11,680 nucleotides of DNA from positions 1 through 11,680 of the forward strand of contig JAGGAG010000080.1 of assembly GCA_017889745.1 (NCBI GenBank), in the 5' to 3' direction. Below the pieces are notes generated by a model that worked only from the letters and a program-made list of their open reading frames with translations, had not been told where the DNA came from and made no database searches. The stretch's first letter is position 1, and each line of letters begins with the position of its first letter. The DNA is from Gemmatimonadota bacterium. Its GTDB lineage: Bacteria > Gemmatimonadota > Gemmatimonadetes > Gemmatimonadales > GWC2-71-9. Positions 6,846 to 11,680 of this stretch are shown here, piece after piece. The position numbers and the translations under genes were made by a program.

Positions 6846-8162
6846 CTAGTAGAACAGCATCATGCCAAGCGCGATCTGACTGGCGGTCTGCTTGGCGACC
6901 GTGCCCAAGGTGTCGTCGTTGCGCAGGCCGGTGATCTTGCCCTCGGCGTAGGTGTACTCGCCGACGACGCGGAGCGACTTGGTCCAGTTGTAGGTCAGCT
7001 GGCCCACGATCGCCGTGCGGTTGTCGAACTCCGAGCCGTCTCCGGCGAGAATCGCGGCCTCGTCGTCCGAGGTCAGGTTCAGGTAGTTGCCGCCGTAGCT
7101 GGCGCCAATGCTGAACTTCCCGCCGGTGTACTGTGCCTGCAGGTTGTAGCCGTACGACGAACGGGCGTTGTCCAGGACATCGGTCGCGCCGAGGTTGGCA
7201 ATGCTGCCACCCAGGTAGGCGTCACCCATGAACGTCGTGCCCATGCCGCTCGCATAGAAGCCCGAGCCCACGAAAGAGAAGTGCTCAACCGCGACCTTGA
7301 CGCCGCCGCCCACGCCGGTGCTCGAGAGACCGGGGTTGTCGGTGACGAGGGGCGGCTGCTTCGCGTAGTACTTGGCATGGCCGTACGCGCCGCTGATGAA
7401 GAACTGGCTGCCCTTCAGGTTCTCGCCGCCGAACTTGTACGTGAACTCGGCTTCGAGGCGGGGCAGGTCGCCGTAGGTGTAGTTACCGACGGTGATCGGC
7501 TCGAACACGCCGATCGCCAGGCCCCAGTTGTTGTCTGACGGCGTCGAGTACGTGAACTGGGCCCGGAAGTCGGTGTACAGGTAGCCGTACCCGATGCGCC
7601 CGAGCGCCGTTCCGCGCGGGAAGCGCGTGCCGTCCGGATTGACCAGACCGGCGTCCGGCAGCAGGACGAGCGGGCCGGCGCCGAACAGGGTCAGGTCGGT
7701 CAGGATGTTCTGGCGAAGGAACACGCCCAACTCCTTACCGAAGAGGATCTGGCCCCACTTGCCACCCACCGTGCCGTATACCTGACGCATGTCGATCTGG
7801 GCGCCGGCGGCGTCCACACCGAAGCTGCTGGAGACGTTGCGCCCCATGGTGACCTGCGGCGCAAAGCCGACGTGCGCGCCAAGGGTGACCGGACCTTCGG
7901 TTCCCTTCGCGTCGAAGGTGAAGAACGCGGGCAGGAGGCCGGTGCCAATGCCGTTGACCTTGGTGCCGGCACCATCGACCGTGGTGCAGTCGCCGGCGGC
8001 GCAGTCCTTGGAATTGACGTCGGTGTAGATCCAGAACGCGTTGATGTTGCCTGCAAACGTGGCGCTCCACCCATTGCCCATCTGCATGGTCAGCTGGGCG
8101 TCGGCGGTATTCACCGCGCCCGCGAGCGCGAGACCCGCCAGAACCAATCCGAGACGCTTCAT
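6846..8162 (-). CDS. Outer-membrane porin
   Basis: The 438-residue precursor has a clear Sec signal peptide (MKRLGLVLAGLALAGAVNT) with predicted cleavage after ADA at residue 22. The mature protein starts QLTMQMGNGWSATFAGNINAFW. It is rich in alternating hydrophobic and polar residues, glycine and aromatics, as in transmembrane beta-strands, and ends in ...LGMMLFY, whose terminal aromatic residue is typical of barrel insertion signals. This matches Gram-negative general porins, which allow passive diffusion of small solutes; selectivity cannot be read from the sequence. C54 and C59 (DCAAGDC) near the N-terminus may lock an extracellular loop, since cysteines are rare in porins. AGGAG and an overlapping GGGAAGG lie 3-5 bases before the ATG. 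The gene is monocistronic, ends at the shared terminator, and has a long upstream non-coding region in which I could not find a clear promoter. Confidence 0.88.
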   Translation of the reverse strand: MKRLGLVLAGLALAGAVNTADAQLTMQMGNGWSATFAGNINAFWIYTDVNSKDCAAGDCTTVDGAGTKVNGIGTGLLPAFFTFDAKGTEGPVTLGAHVGFAPQVTMGRNVSSSFGVDAAGAQIDMRQVYGTVGGKWGQILFGKELGVFLRQNILTDLTLFGAGPLVLLPDAGLVNPDGTRFPRGTALGRIGYGYLYTDFRAQFTYSTPSDNNWGLAIGVFEPITVGNYTYGDLPRLEAEFTYKFGGENLKGSQFFISGAYGHAKYYAKQPPLVTDNPGLSSTGVGGGVKVAVEHFSFVGSGFYASGMGTTFMGDAYLGGSIANLGATDVLDNARSSYGYNLQAQYTGGKFSIGASYGGNYLNLTSDDEAAILAGDGSEFDNRTAIVGQLTYNWTKSLRVVGEYTYAEGKITGLRNDDTLGTVAKQTASQIALGMMLFY

Positions 8163-8817
8163 AGACTCCTTCCCTCACTGTTGAGTGATCGTGCCGTTTT
8201 CCGTTCAGACTTCCCTGAGTCCGTATTTCTCACCCGCATCCTTGGTGCGCCCTTTGGCAAATTCGGCGCCGCGGACGCTGAGCCCTGCTGTTCACTTGCT
8301 TGACGTCACACCTTGGCGACTACCTCCTGATGAGGGGACGCCGCGCCGGAACGCCTGAGGAACATCGGGCGCTCGCGACCGGCAAGCGGGGACGTGGTGT
8401 GCTCTGGGATGGCGTGATGACCGGCGGGAGGGCGACGAACGGCAAGGGCAATGGGATCGACCGGAGGCTCTCATTGCCCAAATCCCCAACGATGTCCGGC
8501 ACTGCCGGACAACCTGGATATGGGCTGGAGCACCTGTGTCGGCTGAATCCCATCAACGCGCCCCCCGCTCAGGTCTACCGCGAGAATTGGCGGGCCACTC
8601 CCACCGCAAGTCACTGATTTCCAACGACTTGTGATGCTGCCACACCATGCGCTTCACGTCAGGAATCAGACGCTGGCGCAGTTCGGATCGACTAGCAAGA
8701 CGAGCTGTCTCGTTGTACCGACGTGAGTTACCGCCTTTCAAAATGGCACAGAGTGCTGTGGCGTCAAGCCCCCCGGCCCTCTGGGGCCACCCTGACAAGC
8801 TCTGGCGCCACCGCAAG
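8163..8817. other. 655-bp region without a convincing gene
   Basis: The right end of the minus-strand reading (8163 to about 8300) should hold the porin promoter and leader, though no clear -35 and -10 pair is seen. Short open frames on both strands lack good starts, recognisable domains or codon bias. The longest on the minus strand (8553-8816, starting with TTG) has no ribosome binding site. Bases 8601-8760 are only about 54% G+C, clearly lower than the surroundings. The region also contains an 11-bp direct repeat and a perfect hairpin, listed separately. It may be the remains of a foreign insertion or a regulatory RNA region, and I cannot decide between them. Confidence 0.6.
8493..8511. 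repeat. Perfect 8-bp hairpin with 3-base loop
   Basis: TGTCCGGC at 8493-8500 and GCCGGACA at 8504-8511 pair completely around ACT. Neither side is followed by a T-run, so it is at best a weak terminator for the transporter operon read from the right. It could equally be an operator-like dyad or a chance palindrome. Confidence 0.5.
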
Positions 8818-8818
8818 T
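8601..8818. repeat. 11-bp direct repeat flanking a low-GC segment
   Basis: CCACCGCAAGT occurs at 8601-8611 and again at 8808-8818, 207 bp apart in the same orientation. The second copy reaches the stop codon of the transporter micro-protein gene. The first copy overlaps a small dyad, CAAGTC at 8607-8612 and GACTTG at 8626-8631. The interval is the lowest-GC stretch of the neighbourhood. Duplicated ends around a compositional dip resemble a target duplication or attachment remnant, but no terminal inverted repeats or transposase fragment were found. Confidence 0.4.
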
Positions 8819-8964
8819 TAGCGGAAAAGGAGAGCCGCCTTCTTGAGCGTCATCCAGACGCCCCAGAGCATCGGCACCCCTACCCCGATCCAAGCCAGCG
8901 CGAGCACGAACCAGCTGGTGCCACCGGTTGCACGCGCCTCGTCTTCCTGCGGCGATTCAGTCAT
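8818..8964 (-). CDS. MFS transporter small subunit (48-residue membrane micro-protein)
   Basis: The reading frame encodes 48 residues: a polar, acidic N-terminus (MTESPQEDEARATGG), one hydrophobic segment at about 17-40 (SWFVLALAWIGVGVPMLWG), and a short basic end (LKKAALLFR). The ATG overlaps the stop of the transporter gene by four bases (ATGA), and an AAGGG lies six bases upstream. Single-span micro-proteins with a Trp-rich LAWIGVGVPMLWGV-like core are known directly downstream of OFA-type transporters and are annotated as transporter small subunits. From memory this one fits that family, which needs a profile search to confirm. The likely role is to bind and stabilise or modulate the transporter in the inner membrane. 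Expression should be tied to the transporter by translational coupling. No clear terminator follows. Confidence 0.75.
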   Translation of the reverse strand: MTESPQEDEARATGGTSWFVLALAWIGVGVPMLWGVWMTLKKAALLFR

Positions 8965-10406
8965 TGCGCACCCTTTCCCGCCATGCTGCCGGCGGCACCG
9001 GCGCCGGACTCGTGGTCGCCGAGGTAATACTTTGGTTCAACAGGACGGACCGCGAGGTTGCAAAGAAATCCGACGACCAGGAGCGCCGCCAGAACGTACA
9101 TCGTCACGTTATACGCATCAGCCGGTGCCACTCCCCGGTCCAGCTGGAACTCCCGGATGTAGTTCACGAGCCCCGGCCCGAGGAGGCCTGCCACCGACCA
9201 CGCCGTCAGCAGTCGCCCGTGGATCGCGCCCACGAACTGGGTGCCGAAGATGTCGGCGAGGTAGGCCGGGATCGTGGAGAACCCGCCGCCGTACATCGTA
9301 AGGATGATCACGAAGATGATCACGAAGACCGGGAGCAGGCCCAGGCGGCCCGCCGTCGGCACCAGCGCGTACATCACCGCGCCGAGCGCGAAGAAGATCA
9401 TGTAGGTGCGCTTGCGGCCGATCAGGTCGGAGAGAGATGCCCAGCCCAGCCGGCCGATGATGTTCGCCAGGCTCAGCAGTCCCGTGAATCCGGCGGCGAT
9501 ACTGGCCACGTCGAGCTTCTGCTCGGCGGTCAGCTGTGCCAGTGTGGCGGGGACGCCGATCAGCTTGCCGCCGAACATCTCCTGGATGAGCGGCGACGCC
9601 ATCCCCAGCACGCCGATGCCCGCGCTGACGTTGAGGCACAGCACGCCCCAGAGCGCCCAGAATTGCGGCAGCTTCCAGGCCTGGTCCAGGTGCACGTTGC
9701 GCGAAGTGACCATCGAGCGTGCCTCGACCTTGGGCCGCCAGCCTTCCGGCTTCCAGTCCGGCCGTGGGATGCGGTAGCCGAAGGCGCCCGCCATCATCGC
9801 GATGAAGTAGATGACCCCGAGCACCACGAAGGTCTGCCACACGCCCACTGACGTCGGGCTGGCGAAGTGGCGCATCAACCGGTCGCCCAGCGGTGCGCCG
9901 ATCATCGCCCCGCCGCCGAATCCCATGATGGCCATGCCGGTAGCCAGCCCGCGGCGGTCGGGGAACCACTTGATGAGGGTGGACACCGGCGAGATGTAGC
10001 CGAGCCCGAGCCCGCACCCGCCAATGACGCCGAGCCCGAGCCAGATGAGCCAGATCTGGTGCGTACGCGCGCCGACCGCGGCGACGAGGAAGCCGCCTCC
10101 CCAGCAGCAGGCCGCCGCGACGCCGGCCTTGCGTGGCCCCACGCGCTCCATCCAGCGCCCGAACACTGCGGCCGACGAGCCCAGGAAGAAGATGGCGATG
10201 GAGAACGTCAGGCTGACCGTGCTGACTTTCCAGTCCTCCGGCGCCGGCTGGGTGATCCCGATGGTCTGGCTGAGGGGCCTCCAGAAGACGCTCAGGCCGT
10301 ACGCCATCCCGATGGACAGGTGCATGGCGAGTGCGGCGGGCGGCACGAGCCAGCGGTTGAAGCCGGGACCGGCGATGATGCGTTCCCTGGACAGCAGTCC
10401 TGGCAT
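8961..10406 (-). CDS. OFA-family major facilitator transporter
   Basis: The 481-residue inner-membrane protein has about 12 hydrophobic segments. Major-facilitator loop motifs lie after the second segment (GRWMERVGPRK, 83-93) and in the second half (GRLGWASLSDLIGRK, 318-332). The stretches GYISPVSTLIKWFPDRRG (136-153) and GGGFSTIPAYLADIFG (373-388) are typical of the oxalate/formate antiporter (OFA) family, which moves small mono- and dicarboxylates. The substrate here is not readable; oxalate, formate, pyruvate and similar acids are candidates. I chose ATG 10406 because GGAGG lies four bases upstream and MPGLLSRERIIAGPGFNRW leads directly into the first segment. The longer frame to 10481 adds 25 residues without a binding site. 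It ends in ATGA overlap with a micro-protein gene. A 99-bp gap separates it from the upstream thioredoxin-like gene, so co-transcription is possible. Confidence 0.9.
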   Translation of the reverse strand: MPGLLSRERIIAGPGFNRWLVPPAALAMHLSIGMAYGLSVFWRPLSQTIGITQPAPEDWKVSTVSLTFSIAIFFLGSSAAVFGRWMERVGPRKAGVAAACCWGGGFLVAAVGARTHQIWLIWLGLGVIGGCGLGLGYISPVSTLIKWFPDRRGLATGMAIMGFGGGAMIGAPLGDRLMRHFASPTSVGVWQTFVVLGVIYFIAMMAGAFGYRIPRPDWKPEGWRPKVEARSMVTSRNVHLDQAWKLPQFWALWGVLCLNVSAGIGVLGMASPLIQEMFGGKLIGVPATLAQLTAEQKLDVASIAAGFTGLLSLANIIGRLGWASLSDLIGRKRTYMIFFALGAVMYALVPTAGRLGLLPVFVIIFVIILTMYGGGFSTIPAYLADIFGTQFVGAIHGRLLTAWSVAGLLGPGLVNYIREFQLDRGVAPADAYNVTMYVLAALLVVGFLCNLAVRPVEPKYYLGDHESGAGAAGSMAGKGAQ

Positions 10407-10505
10407 GCGGCCTCCGGACGTGGGTGTCTGGGCGGATCTGAATTCGCGGAACTCGAGGGCGGCGTGCGACGGGCTGCACAAGCTAGGGCTAGGTTCCGCC
10501 AGCCG

Positions 10506-11680
10506 CTAGGGGATGCCGGGGGGCGCAGGCTCGGCCAGCAGGCGGTCCACTTCCCGGCTGAACTCCGCGACGAGTGCCCCATGCTGCGCGCCGGTGGCCG
10601 GGCCGTAGAAACCGGCATGCACCCGGCGAACCCGGCCATCCCGTCCCACGAAAATGGTGGTCGGAAAGGCCGTGAACCCCTCGAGCTGGGGCAACGTCGC
10701 CGCGGCCGCATCGACATCGTTGGTGCCGGCCAGCAGCAGCGGGAAGGGGATGCCGAACTTGTCGCGATACCGCCGCACCAGCGCACCGTCCACCGCGGTG
10801 TCGCCCGATACCTCGTACGCGAGCCCCACCACCTCCAGCCCCTGCGCCTGGCGCGTGCGGTACAGCTCCACCAGGGAGGGTGCCGCCTCGTGGCAAGTGG
10901 GGCACCAGGTCCCGAAGGCATCCACCACCACGACCTTGCCGCGGAACCGCGGGTCGTCGCTCTGCACCAGCACCCCGTTCACGTCGCGAAAAGCGAAGTG
11001 GAAGGGTGCCGTGGTGTCGGCCCGGGTCACTGCAGTGGGGGGCTTGAGTGGCGACGGACCCTGCGCCCGCACCGCGTCGAACGCCGTCTGTGCCTTGAGC
11101 CCGGCGTGGAAGGTTCCCCGCAGCGTGTCACCGACGAGCCGCCCCGTCAGCAGGTAGACGAACGACCCGTCGAAACGGGACAGCGCGAAACTGTCGTTGG
11201 TGGCCTCGCCCGAGAAGTGGCTGTAGTCCCCCGCGTTCCCGATGATCGTTCCCTCGAGGCCGGCCGGCCCGTTGCGGAACTCGAAGATCCTCGGCGTGTC
11301 CTCCACGCTGCCGTGGAAGAGTGCGTACCACTCCCCGGAGAGCCACCTGGGCGCCGGCGATACCGGCCAGCGTCCACGCGATGCCCGGAACGGGATGACG
11401 CGGGGTCCTCGGTTGCCGACGTTGCGGTAGGCGCCGACCAGCGAGTCGCCACGCAGCACGGCGGTGATCGATGCGGCGTAGTCGGCGAGCTCAAAGCGAA
11501 CCGAGTCGCCGTCGAGCCGCACCGCGGAGAATGCGTCACATTGCCGGCCGTTGCACAGCGTGCCGCGCAGCAGCGAGCCGTTGGCCGCGATCTCGACCCC
11601 GAACTTGAGCGTGCCCCCGGCCAGGTCGAGCGCGGCGCGCCACGGGCCAGCGACCGAAGGCGTGGAGAGTGCCGCCAGGG
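10506..11680 (-). CDS. Periplasmic TlpA-like thiol-disulfide protein with duplicated N-terminal domain (5' end beyond window)
   Basis: About 390 residues are visible and the frame is open to the right edge. The first GTG (11522) is not the start, because coding sense continues for 52 codons upstream. The first visible residues, LAALSTPSVA then GPWRAALDL, look like the end of a signal peptide with cleavage after SVA. Two similar domains of about 90 residues follow (11648-11382 and 11336-11064), then a linker. The C-terminal third is a thioredoxin-fold TlpA/redoxin domain with the active-site WCPTC (cysteines at 10904-10902 and 10895-10893) preceded by VVVVDAFGT. The cis-proline region is FTAFPTTIFVGRDGRV. 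The protein probably reduces or exchanges disulfides in the periplasm. A CNGRQC pair in the first repeat could be a disulfide. Similar proteins in Gemmatimonadota and Bacteroidota carry this kind of beta-rich N-terminal extension. Confidence 0.85.
   Translation of the reverse strand, partial: LAALSTPSVAGPWRAALDLAGGTLKFGVEIAANGSLLRGTLCNGRQCDAFSAVRLDGDSVRFELADYAASITAVLRGDSLVGAYRNVGNRGPRVIPFRASRGRWPVSPAPRWLSGEWYALFHGSVEDTPRIFEFRNGPAGLEGTIIGNAGDYSHFSGEATNDSFALSRFDGSFVYLLTGRLVGDTLRGTFHAGLKAQTAFDAVRAQGPSPLKPPTAVTRADTTAPFHFAFRDVNGVLVQSDDPRFRGKVVVVDAFGTWCPTCHEAAPSLVELYRTRQAQGLEVVGLAYEVSGDTAVDGALVRRYRDKFGIPFPLLLAGTNDVDAAAATLPQLEGFTAFPTTIFVGRDGRVRRVHAGFYGPATGAQHGALVAEFSREVDRLLAEPAPPGIP

Noticed and set aside
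8301..8308. TGACGTCA palindrome upstream of the porin
   Set aside because: A single perfect 8-bp palindrome is expected by chance in this length, and it has no second copy or promoter context.
8322..8328. Strong AGGAGGT on the minus strand upstream of the porin
   Set aside because: The nearest start-like codon (GTG) is followed at once by TGA, and other downstream starts give only short, unpatterned peptides.
8553..8816. 87-codon minus-strand frame after the transporter micro-protein gene
   Set aside because: It has a TTG start without a binding site, no recognised domain, and lies in a compositionally odd interval. Kept only as part of a finding.
10407..10481. 25-residue N-terminal extension of the OFA transporter
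   Set aside because: It has no ribosome binding site and a polar, unpatterned sequence. ATG 10406 has GGAGG just upstream and leads into the first membrane segment.

Overview
The window is about 11.7 kb of high-GC DNA, mid-60s percent G+C by eye. It comes from a Gram-negative (diderm) bacterium, because it encodes an outer-membrane porin with a signal peptide, a lipoprotein with a lipobox and a periplasmic-type thioredoxin. The porin style, the TlpA protein with an extended N-terminus and the OFA transporter paired with a micro-protein fit Gemmatimonadota or a similar environmental lineage. That placement is inference from style and is not proven by any marker gene here.

Left half (1-6196, all minus strand): a compact pyruvate dehydrogenase (PDH) operon read right to left. 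The order is lipA (lipoyl synthase), pdhA (E1 alpha), pdhB (E1 beta), pdhC (E2 acetyltransferase), lpdA (E3), then a multi-pass membrane protein cut by the left edge. Most junctions are overlapped or abutted: ATGA at lipA/pdhA, TAATG at pdhA/pdhB, no gap at pdhB/pdhC, TGATG at lpdA/membrane gene. The exception is pdhC/lpdA, which are separated by 91 bp holding an inverted array of 7-bp repeats that can form a long hairpin. LipA makes the lipoyl cofactor carried by E2. E1 decarboxylates pyruvate and acetylates the lipoyl arm, E2 transfers acetyl to CoA, and E3 reoxidises the lipoyl group with FAD and NAD+.

Middle (6197-8162): a short divergent promoter region, a small plus-strand lipoprotein of unknown function, a bidirectional terminator, and a convergent minus-strand porin.

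8163-8817 is a 655-bp stretch with no convincing gene. Part of it has clearly lower G+C than its surroundings, and it holds an 11-bp direct repeat and a perfect 8-bp hairpin.

Right part (8818-11680, minus strand): a periplasmic TlpA-like thiol-disulfide protein cut by the right edge, then an OFA-family major facilitator transporter, then a 48-residue membrane micro-protein that overlaps the transporter by ATGA and resembles the small subunits known beside such transporters.

The window is mostly well-understood central metabolism and transport. The points most worth a second look are the heptamer palindrome between the E2 and E3 genes, the coupled transporter micro-protein, the GEA variant of the thiamine-diphosphate motif in E1 alpha, the duplicated domain in the TlpA protein, and the membrane protein coupled to lpdA.
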